Below, in pieces: positions 54,466 through 62,742 of a stretch of 64,000 nt of DNA (within the stretch, counting starts at the first letter, position 1; each line of letters opens with the position of its first letter). Below the pieces are notes generated by a model. That model had not been told where the DNA came from. It saw only the letters and a list, made by a program, of their open reading frames with translations, and made no database searches. The DNA comes from JBGAJN01 sp044224905 (lineage in GTDB: Bacteria; Verrucomicrobiota; Verrucomicrobiia; Limisphaerales; JBGAJN01). The translations under genes were made by a program, and so were the position numbers. The stretch lies in NCBI GenBank assembly GCA_044224905.1, contig JBGAJN010000001.1, positions 2,046,001-2,110,000 of the forward strand, read 5' to 3'.

Positions 54466-55716
54466 ATGGATTCACAACTTCACAAAACCCGAACGCTGGT
54501 GTTGGTGACGCTGCTGCACGCCTTCACGCATGTGTATCAGGTGGCGCTGCTGCCGCTGTATCTGCTGATCCAGCGTGACCTCGGCCTGCTGAGCGTGGAT
54601 CAAGCGACGCTGCTCGTGACGGTGATGCTGCTCGTGTATTTCCTGCCGAGCTATTTCATGGGCGTGCTGGCGGACAAGTTCAGTCGCAAGAAACTGCTCG
54701 GCTGGGGATTGTTGATCAATGCGGTCGGCTTTATCGGCCTCGGGCTCGCTCCGAACTACACGCTCGCCTTCTTCAGTGTCGTGATCGCCGGAATTGGCGG
54801 GAGCTTCTTTCATCCGGCGGCGACGGCGCTCATCGCGCGACTGTATCCGGTGAACACGGGGCGCGCGCTGGGCACGATCGGCATCGGCGCGGGCGTGGGA
54901 TTCTTCGTCGGGCCGTTGTACGCGGGATGGCGCGCGGCGAGTGGCGACTGGCGGGCGCCTGTGATCGAACTCGGCGTCATGGGAATCGTGATGGCGATCG
55001 TGTTTTATTTCCTCGCGCAAGAGCAGGCGGCCGTTGGAGCCAAGCCGGCAACGCATCGTCCGGCGGAAAAACTTTTTCCGACGCCCGTGTTGTGGGTTTT
55101 CTTTTTCGCGGCGGCGTTTGCGTTCAGCCTGCGCGACTTCGCGGGCAGCAGCATGGGGACGTTGAGCTCGTTGTTCCTTCAGAACGCGCACGGGTTTTCG
55201 CCGAAGGAAGCTGGCATGGCGTTGAGCGCGATTTTTCTCGGCGCGGTGTTCAGCAATCCACTCTTCGGTAGCCTCAGCGACGGCGGGCGGATTCGTTGGG
55301 CGCTGTTTGTCCTTACGCTCTCGGGAATTCTCGTTGCCCTCACGCCGCACGTGCCGGATGCGTGGATGAAGTTCGCGTTCTTCGCTTACGGATTTTTTCA
55401 AATGGGCAGCTACCCCATGGTCGAGGCGGCGTTGATGCAAGCGGTGCCTGATGCGGTTCGTGGGCGCGTGTTCGGCCTGTTCATCACGGTCGGCGGACTC
55501 GTCGGCAATCTCTCGCACTGGCTCGCCGGGCGGTGGGTGAAAAGTTTGGGCGAAGCCGCGCACAACGTGTCGGGATACTTTCCGCTCTATCTGACGCTTG
55601 CCGTGCTCATATTTTTGTCCCTGCTTGGTTTGCCGTTCCTGCACGCCTTGCGGAAACGTGAACACGCCATCGAGGTCGCTGGCGTGATGCCTCCGCAGAA
55701 CTCTCCTGCGAAATGA
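54466..55716 (+). CDS. MFS transporter (fosmidomycin-resistance-like)
   Basis: A 416-residue major facilitator with about twelve spans. An N-terminal TLVLVTLLHAFTHVYQVALL, the loop 2-3 motif GVLADKFSRKKLLGWGLLIN, and FFHPAATALIARLYPVNTGR resemble Fsr-type exporters. The second half has LFGSLSDGGRIRWALFV in the equivalent loop. The start is 3 nt after luxE, and the stop overlaps luxC by 4 nt. Export of the operon's product, or uptake of a substrate, is plausible but unproved. Confidence 0.82.
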   Translation: MDSQLHKTRTLVLVTLLHAFTHVYQVALLPLYLLIQRDLGLLSVDQATLLVTVMLLVYFLPSYFMGVLADKFSRKKLLGWGLLINAVGFIGLGLAPNYTLAFFSVVIAGIGGSFFHPAATALIARLYPVNTGRALGTIGIGAGVGFFVGPLYAGWRAASGDWRAPVIELGVMGIVMAIVFYFLAQEQAAVGAKPATHRPAEKLFPTPVLWVFFFAAAFAFSLRDFAGSSMGTLSSLFLQNAHGFSPKEAGMALSAIFLGAVFSNPLFGSLSDGGRIRWALFVLTLSGILVALTPHVPDAWMKFAFFAYGFFQMGSYPMVEAALMQAVPDAVRGRVFGLFITVGGLVGNLSHWLAGRWVKSLGEAAHNVSGYFPLYLTLAVLIFLSLLGLPFLHALRKREHAIEVAGVMPPQNSPAK

Positions 55717-57077
55717 ATCTGCCGAATTATTTTTTGGCCGACCTGCCGCCCGAAGCGACGCTGACCGCGGCAATGATCGGTGATGCGTGTCAGACGTTGA
55801 AGCGTAACCGCGAGCAATACCTGCGGGCGCGCTCGACGCAGAGCATCGTGGAACTTCTCGCGGAAGTCGCCGAGAACTGGCTGCAGCCGGATTATCCGTT
55901 CCGACAACACGCGCTCAGCGAAGGTCCGACTAGGACGGGCTTCTCCCGCGCGACGTTGCTCGCGGGGCTTGAGGGTTTCTTTCAGCAACTGACGGTCGAG
56001 AATCTTCACGCGTTGCTGAATCAAGAACTCGGTCACGTGCAGCGATTGGATTCATTCGTAAGCACGAGCGCCGATGAGAGGGCAGGGCGCTCGGCCTTCG
56101 CAGCGGGGCCGGAACTGTTGGTTCACATCGCCGCCGGCAATCTCCCGAATCCGACCCTCATGAGCCTCGTGTTGGGCTTGCTGCTGCGTTCCGCGCAGTT
56201 TGTGAAGTGCGCTTCCGGCACGTCGTTCATTCCGCGGCTCTTCGCGCATTCGCTTTACGACGCGGAGCCGAAGCTCGGCGCGTGTCTCGAACTCGCTGAG
56301 TGGCGCGGCGGACATCAGCACGAATTGGAGACGGCCTTGTTCCACGAAGCCAACTGCGTCACCGCAACGGGCGGTGATGAAGCGCTTGCTGCGATTCGCA
56401 ATCGTCTCCCGACGCGCGTGCGCTTTCTCGGCTACGGCCACCGCGTGAGCTTTGGCTACGTCGCGCACGAGACTTTGTCGGGTTTCTCGGCGAAAAAGCT
56501 CGTCGCCCGCGCCGCCGCGGACGTGGTCGCGTGGGATCAACGCGGCTGCCTTTCACCGCACGTGCTCTACGTCGAGAACGGCGGCAGCGTATCGGCCGAA
56601 AATTTTGCAGCAATGCTTGCGGAAGAAATGGAACGGCGAGAAGCCCTCGAACCGCGCGCGCCGGTTTCGACGGCCGCCGCTGCGGACATCGCGTCGCGCC
56701 GGGCGGTTTACGAAATTCGCGCCGCGCATTCGCCGGACACGCGTCATTGGGCGAGCAAAGGTTCCACCGCGTGGACGGTTATTTTTGAAAACGATCCGCG
56801 CTTCCAACTCTCGTGCCTCAACCGGTTCATCTACGTGAAGGGCGTCTCGAATTTGACGGAGGCGTTGCAAGGCGCGGAGCCTGTGCGCGGGCAAGTCTCG
56901 ACCGTTGGGTTGGCCGCGCCCGAAACGCGGGCGGACAAGATGGTCGCCCAGCTTGCGCATTGGGGCGCCACGCGGATTTGTCCGCTGGGTCAAATGCAGA
57001 ATCCGCCGCTGACGTGGCGGCACGATGGCCGTCCCGCATTGGGCGATCTCGTGACGTGGACCGATTGGGAGAAATAA
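55713..57077 (+). CDS. LuxC-like acyl-CoA/acyl-protein reductase
   Basis: A 454-residue member of the LuxC family, NADPH-dependent fatty acyl reductases of the aldehyde dehydrogenase superfamily. AGPELLVHIAAGNLPNPTLM, KCASGTSFIPRLFAHSL, GYGHRVSFGYVAHE and the catalytic Cys in WDQRGCLSPHVLYVENGG (Cys 279, matching the region of the acylated Cys in LuxC) support this. The length is close to LuxC (about 480). The ATG overlaps the MFS stop. With the LuxE homologue it should reduce a fatty acid to the aldehyde. There is no LuxD-type thioesterase and no luxAB in the window, so light production is not expected from these genes alone. Confidence 0.87.
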   Translation: MNLPNYFLADLPPEATLTAAMIGDACQTLKRNREQYLRARSTQSIVELLAEVAENWLQPDYPFRQHALSEGPTRTGFSRATLLAGLEGFFQQLTVENLHALLNQELGHVQRLDSFVSTSADERAGRSAFAAGPELLVHIAAGNLPNPTLMSLVLGLLLRSAQFVKCASGTSFIPRLFAHSLYDAEPKLGACLELAEWRGGHQHELETALFHEANCVTATGGDEALAAIRNRLPTRVRFLGYGHRVSFGYVAHETLSGFSAKKLVARAAADVVAWDQRGCLSPHVLYVENGGSVSAENFAAMLAEEMERREALEPRAPVSTAAAADIASRRAVYEIRAAHSPDTRHWASKGSTAWTVIFENDPRFQLSCLNRFIYVKGVSNLTEALQGAEPVRGQVSTVGLAAPETRADKMVAQLAHWGATRICPLGQMQNPPLTWRHDGRPALGDLVTWTDWEK

Positions 57078-57081
57078 TTTT

Positions 57082-57441
57082 ATGAAGATGGAGCTACGCA
57101 AAACGTTTCAGTTCGAAGCCGCGCACTTGCTGCCGCATCTGCCGAAGAATCACAAGTGTCGGCGACTGCACGGGCACAGTTTTCAGGCGGAGATCGTCGT
57201 CGCTGGTGATCTCGATCCGAAGCTCGGCTGGGTGATGGACTACGCCGACATCAGCGCCGCGTTCAAGCCGTTGTGGGAGCAACTCGACCATTACTATCTC
57301 AACGAGGTGCCCGGACTCGAGAATCCGACGAGCGAAGTCATCGCCGCATGGATCTGGAAAAAGTTGAAGCCGAAACTACCGTTGCTCACCGAGGTGGTGG
57401 TCGCGGAGACGTGCACGGCGCGCTGTGTTTACCGGGGTTAA
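57082..57441 (+). CDS. 6-pyruvoyl-tetrahydropterin synthase / QueD-like protein
   Basis: A 119-residue zinc enzyme of the PTPS/QueD family. Zinc His residues are in FEAAHLLPHLPKNHKCRRLH and GHSFQAEIVV, with the catalytic Cys in HKCRRLHGH. WVMDYADISAAFKPLWEQLD, HYYLNEVPGLENPTSEVIAA, and the final VVVAETCTARCVYRG are typical. QueD makes 6-carboxytetrahydropterin for queuosine; other members make pterin cofactors. It is 4 nt after the LuxC-like gene. Other que genes are not in the window, so either function is possible. This is the fourth gene of the lux-like operon. Confidence 0.85.
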   Translation: MKMELRKTFQFEAAHLLPHLPKNHKCRRLHGHSFQAEIVVAGDLDPKLGWVMDYADISAAFKPLWEQLDHYYLNEVPGLENPTSEVIAAWIWKKLKPKLPLLTEVVVAETCTARCVYRG

Positions 57442-57456
57442 TCGGTTGGCGGAAAC

Positions 57457-57595
57457 CTTTTAAACAGAAGGAAACGAAGCTAACAGAGTAGCGAGTAGTT
57501 GGCTTGTCGTTGAAGATGAAGCTGAAATTATTGACCTTCCTTCACCGCGCTTTTTTGTTCCGACTTCGTTTCCTTTGTTGGCTTCTGTTGAAAAC
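57457..57595. repeat. Imperfect inverted repeat, MITE-like
   Basis: Left arm TTTTAAACAGAAGGAAACG (57458-57476) and its continuation to 57488, and the right arm at 57564-57595 (CTTCGTTTCCTTTGTTGG, then CTTCTGTTGAAAAC), are imperfect reverse complements about 75 bases apart. Words such as AACAGAAGG and GGAAACGAAG are shared. It lies between the QueD-like gene and the ABC ATPase, where it could form a long hairpin. Confidence 0.5.
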
Positions 57596-57673
57596 ATTTT
57601 GGTTCAGCCGGTGCACGAACACGTCATTTTTTGCTTTGCTCGCGGCCCGGAATGACCTTCCCTCCCCGAGGCT

Positions 57674-58729
57674 ATGCGCGTCCTGGTTCGCAACCTCACA
57701 AAGACGTTCGGCAACACCACGGTGTTGAAGGGCATCTCGTTGGAAATTGGTGACCGGGAACTTTTCTTCCTTCTCGGACCATCCGGCTGCGGCAAGACAA
57801 CGTTGCTCCGGTTGATCGCCGGCTTTTATCAACCCGACGGTGGAGAACTGATCTTCGGCGATCGGCCGATGGCCGGAGTGCCTGCACATCAGCGCAATAC
57901 CGGGATGGTCTTCCAGAATTATGCGCTGTGGCCGCACATGACAGTCGCCGAAAACGTCGGCTACGGCTTGGACGTGCGCAAAGTTCCCGCCTCCGAAAAG
58001 AAGCAACGCGTTGCCGAGGCGTTGAGCATTGTGCGGATGGAGCAATACGCTGAGCGCTCTCCCAATCAACTTTCCGGAGGTCAACAACAGCGCGTGGCGC
58101 TCGCCCGTGCGCTGGTGATTCGGCCAGATGTGTTGTTGCTCGACGAGCCGCTTTCAAATCTCGATGCGAAATTGCGGCTCGAGATGCGCGAGGAAATCCG
58201 GCGCATTCACGATCAGACCAAGATCACCACGATCTACGTCACGCACGATCAGAAGGAGTCGCTTTCGCTCGCTGATCGCATGGCGGTGTTGCGCGAAGGC
58301 GTCGTGGAGCAGATCGGCGAACCGCGGACGGTGTATCGTTCGCCGGCGAATCGCTTCGTCGCGGATTTCATCGGCGAAACCAACTGGCTCGCCGGCACGG
58401 TTCAATCCTGCGGGGGCGGGAATTGCGTGGTGCAAACGGACGCCGGCCAGTTCACCGCCGCGACCAGTGTCGCGCTTGCCGTGGGTCAGCATGTCTGGCT
58501 GGGCTTTCGTCCCGAGGCCGCGCAGATCGGTCGTGATGCTTTCAACGCGTTGTCGACGACGATCGCGCAAGTGAGTTACCTCGGTGAAATCGAGGAGTAT
58601 CAATTGAACCTGAAACCGGCCGGACGCGTGAAGGCGTTCGAGCAAAATCCGCTGGCGATCCGCCGCGCCGGCGATGAATTGTGGGTGCATGTTCGGCCGC
58701 AGGATTTGCTGCTGCTGCCGCGGGAATGA
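57674..58729 (+). CDS. ABC transporter ATP-binding protein (FbpC/UgpC/PotA type)
   Basis: A 351-residue ATPase: Walker A GPSGCGKTTLLRLIAGFYQP, Q-loop MVFQNYALWPHMTV, signature NQLSGGQQQRVALARALVI, Walker B PDVLLLDEPLSNLDAKLR and H-loop YVTHDQKESLSL. A C-terminal TOBE-like regulatory domain (about 240-351; LGFRPEAAQIG, SYLGEIEEYQLNL) follows, as in iron, spermidine and sugar importers. Membrane and binding partners are not adjacent, so substrate is unknown. It stands after the repeat and 63 nt before the sigma factor gene. Confidence 0.88.
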   Translation: MRVLVRNLTKTFGNTTVLKGISLEIGDRELFFLLGPSGCGKTTLLRLIAGFYQPDGGELIFGDRPMAGVPAHQRNTGMVFQNYALWPHMTVAENVGYGLDVRKVPASEKKQRVAEALSIVRMEQYAERSPNQLSGGQQQRVALARALVIRPDVLLLDEPLSNLDAKLRLEMREEIRRIHDQTKITTIYVTHDQKESLSLADRMAVLREGVVEQIGEPRTVYRSPANRFVADFIGETNWLAGTVQSCGGGNCVVQTDAGQFTAATSVALAVGQHVWLGFRPEAAQIGRDAFNALSTTIAQVSYLGEIEEYQLNLKPAGRVKAFEQNPLAIRRAGDELWVHVRPQDLLLLPRE

Positions 58730-58792
58730 GAGACAGATTGGTAATTTTCTTGCTCTGTATCCCCGTGCGTCGGAAACTTTTCTAACAAACTT

Positions 58793-59821
58793 ATGCCGTC
58801 CAAAGGGAAAAAGACAAAGTCGAAGCCCGCGGCCAAGAAGGCGCCTGCCAAGAGCCTGATTCGACGAAAAGTCGCTCCGGCCAAGGTCGTCAAAGCAGCG
58901 CCGCCGGTCGTGGTGGAATCCATTCCGGCTCCGACGCCAGACATCAACGAGAAGGCCCCCGAAAATCTGCCGGTGCCACCCCGCGAGCGCGGTTCCTACG
59001 ACGGCGATACGGCGATCAAACTTTACCTTCGCGAGATTGGTTTGGTGAAATTGCTCACGATCCAAGAGGAGATCGATCTCGCGGCGCGGATTAAGAAGGG
59101 CGACAAAAAAGCCCGCGAACACATGATCAAGGCGAACCTTCGCTTGGTTGTGAAAATTGCTCACGATTACGAGAATTACGGCCTCCCGCTGCTCGATTTG
59201 ATCAACGAGGGCAACATCGGCTTGATGAAAGCCGTGGAGCGTTTCGATCCGGCGAAAGGCGGCAAGCTCTCGACTTACGGTGCGTGGTGGATCAAACAAT
59301 CGATCAAGCGCGCGCTCGCCAATCAGTCCAAAACCATCCGGCTTCCTGTCCATCTTGTGGACAAGATCGCCAAGATGCGCCGCGTGGCGATGAAGTTGCA
59401 GGAGGAGTTTGGCCGCGAGCCAACTGACGAAGAACTCGCCGAAGAGATGGGCATGACCGCGTCGCGCGTGGCGCAGTTGCGCACGGCGGCGATTCGTCCC
59501 GCGTCGCTCGATGCGCCCGTGGGCGACGACGATTCGAACGCCTATTCCGAAATCATCGCCGACGAAAATGCGTTGTCGCCGTACAAGAACCTCGAGACGT
59601 CCACCGTTCAGCGGATGTTGCACGAGATGGTCACGACGCTCGATGATCGTGAGGCGACGATTCTGCGTTACCGTTTCGGCCTCGATGGCGGCAGCGAAAA
59701 AACGCTCGAGGAAGTCGGCGAGAAATTCGGCGTGACGCGTGAGCGCGTGCGGCAGATTCAGAACATTGCGCTGCGGAAACTCCGCAAAATGATTGAAAAG
59801 CTCGAAGCGGTGAAGAAATAA
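58793..59821 (+). CDS. Sigma-70 family RNA polymerase sigma factor (RpoD/RpoS type)
   Basis: A 342-residue sigma factor. Residues 1-55 are a Lys/Ala-rich basic tail (SKGKKTKSKPAAKKAPAKSL). Region 1.2 follows (DTAIKLYLREIGLVKLLTIQ), then 2.1-2.4 (LRLVVKIAHDYENYGLPLLD, LINEGNIGLMKAVERFDPAK, LSTYGAWWIKQSIKRALANQ), region 3 and region 4 (ATILRYRFGLDGGSEKTLEE, FGVTRERVRQIQNIALRKL). Region 1.1 is not recognisable. The complete region 2.3-2.4 and 4.2 indicate a -35/-10 sigma of group 1 or 2; whether it is the primary one cannot be told. It is followed 12 nt later by apt. Confidence 0.93.
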   Translation: MPSKGKKTKSKPAAKKAPAKSLIRRKVAPAKVVKAAPPVVVESIPAPTPDINEKAPENLPVPPRERGSYDGDTAIKLYLREIGLVKLLTIQEEIDLAARIKKGDKKAREHMIKANLRLVVKIAHDYENYGLPLLDLINEGNIGLMKAVERFDPAKGGKLSTYGAWWIKQSIKRALANQSKTIRLPVHLVDKIAKMRRVAMKLQEEFGREPTDEELAEEMGMTASRVAQLRTAAIRPASLDAPVGDDDSNAYSEIIADENALSPYKNLETSTVQRMLHEMVTTLDDREATILRYRFGLDGGSEKTLEEVGEKFGVTRERVRQIQNIALRKLRKMIEKLEAVKK

Positions 59822-59833
59822 TCCGCCGCTTAC

Positions 59834-60370
59834 ATGAGCCATAAACTTGTCACTCCGGCCGATATCGCCGCCGCCATCCGCAACGTCCCCGATTTTCCCA
59901 AGCCGGGCATCCAGTTCAAAGACATCACGCCCGTGCTCGCGGATCCGCATCTCTTCGCTGGCGCGATCGACCTGCTGGCCGGCAGCTACAAGCCTGGCAC
60001 CGTGGACGCCGTCGTCGGCATCGACGCGCGCGGGTTCATTCTCGCGGCCGGCGTGGCGTTGCGATTGAAGGCGGGCTTCGTACCCGTGCGCAAGAAGGGC
60101 AAGCTCCCGTTCGACACGCACGAACAAAGCTACGATCTCGAATACGGCTCGAACACCGTCGCCATTCACATCGATGCGGTGAAACCCGGGGCGACCGTTT
60201 TGCTCGTGGACGATCTGCTTGCGACCGGAGGCACGGCCGAGGCCGCCGCGGCGTTGCTCCGGCGTATCGGCGCGAACATTCTGGAAGTCTCCTTCATGAT
60301 CGAGCTCAGCTTCCTCAAGGGGCGCGATCGTCTAAAAGGTTATCCGGTGCGTTCGCTCGTGACGTATTGA
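59834..60370 (+). CDS. apt: Adenine phosphoribosyltransferase
   Basis: A 178-residue purine salvage enzyme forming AMP from adenine and PRPP. It shows AAIRNVPDFPKPGIQFKDIT at the start, VVGIDARGFILAAGVALRLK, FVPVRKKGKLPFDTHEQSYD (Apt flexible loop), and the PRPP motif TVLLVDDLLATGGTAEAAAA. Length is typical. It starts 12 nt after the sigma factor stop and probably shares its transcript. Confidence 0.96.
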   Translation: MSHKLVTPADIAAAIRNVPDFPKPGIQFKDITPVLADPHLFAGAIDLLAGSYKPGTVDAVVGIDARGFILAAGVALRLKAGFVPVRKKGKLPFDTHEQSYDLEYGSNTVAIHIDAVKPGATVLLVDDLLATGGTAEAAAALLRRIGANILEVSFMIELSFLKGRDRLKGYPVRSLVTY

Positions 60371-60477
60371 GCGGCGTATTGCCGAGGATTTTCCGTTGGC
60401 TGGGCAGGACTTTCCGTTTGTTGAAATGGGCTCGCCTGCTAGCCTGACGCCTTGAAGATCCGATAACTCTCAACGCG

Positions 60478-62721
60478 ATGGACTGGCTGCAATCACTGGA
60501 CACGTCCCTTTTCCGGTTCATCAATCTTACGATGAGCGCGCCGTGGCTTGATGGCGTGATGCCTTTCTTCAGCGGCAACGCGCTCTTCGGTCCGCTGGTT
60601 CTCATCGCCGGATTAACCATTTTCTTCAAAGGCGGCGTCCGCGCGCGGGTGTGCGTGGCGATGATTGTCCTCGCGGTGTTGTTGGGCGATGGATTGGTCT
60701 GCAACACGCTCAAGCACACCATCGGTCGGCTGCGTCCGTTCAATGACATTGCGGACGCGCATGTGCTCGTTGGTCGCGGCGGCAGCGGAAGCATGCCGTC
60801 GTCGCACGCGGCAAACTGGTTCGCGGCCGCGATGGTGGCCTTCCTCTACTACCGCCGCAGCGCGTGGATCATGTTGCCGCTCGCGATGCTCGTCAGCTTC
60901 AGCCGCGTATACGTGGGCGTGCATTACCCGAGCGATGTTTTGGTGGGTGCAATCCTTGGCGCGGGGACCGGCGTCGGCGTGCTGGTTGTTGTGCAAATGT
61001 TGTGGAGCGCTTTGGGAAGCCGACTCTTTCCGCAATGGTGGAAACGCGCGCCGTCCCTATGGTCGCCGTCGTTCTCGCCTGAAGTTCCTGAGCAAGCTAC
61101 GCGCACGACGGCGCCTGCGAGCCGTGCGGACGCCGACCGAAACTACGTGCGTCTCGGCTACGTGATCATCGCGGTGCTGTTGCTCGTGCGGCTCTGGTAT
61201 CTCGCGTCGGGCAAAATCGAACTGAGCAAAGACGAGGCGTATCAATGGCTGTGGTCGAAACACCTTGCGCTCTCCTATTACAGCAAGCCTCCGGGCATCG
61301 CGTACCTGCAATACCTCGGCACGCATCTCTGGGGCGACACGGAACTCGGCGTGCGTTTCTGTTCACCGGTGTTCGCCGCGCTGTTGAGCGTCGTGCTGCT
61401 CCGTTTCATGGCACGGGAAGTGGGCGCGCGTCCGGCGTTCCTGCTGATGCTGATACTCACCGCCGCGCCGTTGATGAGCCTCGGGACGATTCTGATGACC
61501 ATCGACCCGCCGTTGGTCTTCTGCTGGACCTGCGCGATGATCGTCGGCTGGCGCGCAGTGCAACCCGATGGGACCACGAAGCACTGGTTGCTCGTCGGGC
61601 TCGCGATGGGGCTCGGCTTTCTCAGCAAATACAGCGCAGCGTATCAGGTGCTGTGCTTTGCGCTGGTGTTTGCGTTGTGGTCGCCCTCGCGTGTGCATCT
61701 GAAGCGGCCCGGTCCTTACCTCGCGGTGCTGCTGCTGTTGCTGAGCACGCTGCCGGTGGTCATTTGGAATGCGCAGCACAATTGGATCACCGTACGTCAC
61801 GTCTCCGAGAACGCCGCGCTGGCGACGCCTTGGAAGCCCACGCTCAAATACCTCATCGACTTTCTACTCGCCGAAGGCGGCTTGCTGAACCCGGTCTTTT
61901 TCGTCGGCGCACTTTGGGCAATGGTCGCTGCGTGGCGACGTCGCGCTGGGAATCCCTTGTGGCTCTACTTCATTTGCATGGGTGCCCCTGTATTCCTCGG
62001 GCACCTCGCGTATTCGTTTCACTCGCGGATTCTGCCGAACTGGATCGCGCCGGCGGTGGTGCCGCTGTTCTGCCTGATGGTCGCGTATTGGGATTCGCGC
62101 TGGCGTGAAGGCGTGCGTGCGGTCAAACCCTGGCTCACCGGTGCGCTGGTGTTCGGCTTGTTCGCGGCGCTCATCCTCCACGAAAGCAACCTCATCGGAA
62201 AACTCGTCGGCCAACCTTTGCCGGCGGAAAAAGATCCGCTGCGCCGTGTGCGGGCGTGGAAGGAAACCGCCGCCGTCGTCGACACCGCGCGGCAAAAACT
62301 GGAGCGCGAGGGCAAGCCCGCCTTCATCATCGCGGATCACTACGGCATGGCGGGACTGTTTTCGTTCTACCTTCCGGAGGCGCGCGCGGCGCTCCACGAC
62401 AAACCGCTCGTCTACTACCAGACCTCGCTCGTGCCGGATAACCAGTTCTATTTCTGGCCCGGCTATCGCGGTCACCACACCGGCGAAAACGCGATCTACG
62501 TCATCGAACACGGCCCCGTAGATCTGCGCGCCGACTGGTGGTGGCGCTGGTTGCGCGGCAAGGAGCTCGTCTACGACGCTCCGCAACCCGTGCTTGGCAC
62601 GCCGCCGGAATTGCTGAAGCAGGAATTTGAATCGGTCACCGACCTCGGCATGTTTGACGTCAAACTGCGCGGGCGAGTGTTCCGTCGCGTGCAACTCTTT
62701 GAGTGCCGCGGCTTGCGCTGA
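60478..62721 (+). CDS. PAP2-family lipid phosphatase fused to ArnT-like glycosyltransferase
   Basis: A 747-residue polytopic membrane protein. Residues 1-190 form a PAP2 phosphatase with all three motifs: KHTIGRLRPF (about 79-88), PSSHAANWF (about 107) and SRVYVGVHYPSD (about 143). After a polar linker (about 195-225) comes a GT39/GT83-type (ArnT-like) transferase with the first-loop DEAYQWLW (about 251), the membrane bundle, and a periplasmic C-terminal domain. Such GTs use polyprenyl-phosphate sugars, and PAP2 enzymes recycle polyprenyl pyrophosphate or dephosphorylate lipids, so one protein may couple release and transfer. A single long frame with no internal stop supports a true fusion. 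Confidence 0.85.
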   Translation: MDWLQSLDTSLFRFINLTMSAPWLDGVMPFFSGNALFGPLVLIAGLTIFFKGGVRARVCVAMIVLAVLLGDGLVCNTLKHTIGRLRPFNDIADAHVLVGRGGSGSMPSSHAANWFAAAMVAFLYYRRSAWIMLPLAMLVSFSRVYVGVHYPSDVLVGAILGAGTGVGVLVVVQMLWSALGSRLFPQWWKRAPSLWSPSFSPEVPEQATRTTAPASRADADRNYVRLGYVIIAVLLLVRLWYLASGKIELSKDEAYQWLWSKHLALSYYSKPPGIAYLQYLGTHLWGDTELGVRFCSPVFAALLSVVLLRFMAREVGARPAFLLMLILTAAPLMSLGTILMTIDPPLVFCWTCAMIVGWRAVQPDGTTKHWLLVGLAMGLGFLSKYSAAYQVLCFALVFALWSPSRVHLKRPGPYLAVLLLLLSTLPVVIWNAQHNWITVRHVSENAALATPWKPTLKYLIDFLLAEGGLLNPVFFVGALWAMVAAWRRRAGNPLWLYFICMGAPVFLGHLAYSFHSRILPNWIAPAVVPLFCLMVAYWDSRWREGVRAVKPWLTGALVFGLFAALILHESNLIGKLVGQPLPAEKDPLRRVRAWKETAAVVDTARQKLEREGKPAFIIADHYGMAGLFSFYLPEARAALHDKPLVYYQTSLVPDNQFYFWPGYRGHHTGENAIYVIEHGPVDLRADWWWRWLRGKELVYDAPQPVLGTPPELLKQEFESVTDLGMFDVKLRGRVFRRVQLFECRGLR

Positions 62722-62742
62722 GAATCTGTCACGCCTTGCTCC

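Noticed and set aside
57674..58729. Assignment of the ABC ATPase to iron, spermidine or glycerol-3-phosphate uptake
   Set aside because: No permease or binding protein is adjacent, and the ATPase alone does not decide the substrate.
58154..60169. 671-codon minus-strand frame over the ABC ATPase, sigma factor and apt
   Set aside because: It spans three well-supported plus-strand genes and has the His/Arg-rich make-up of a shadow frame.
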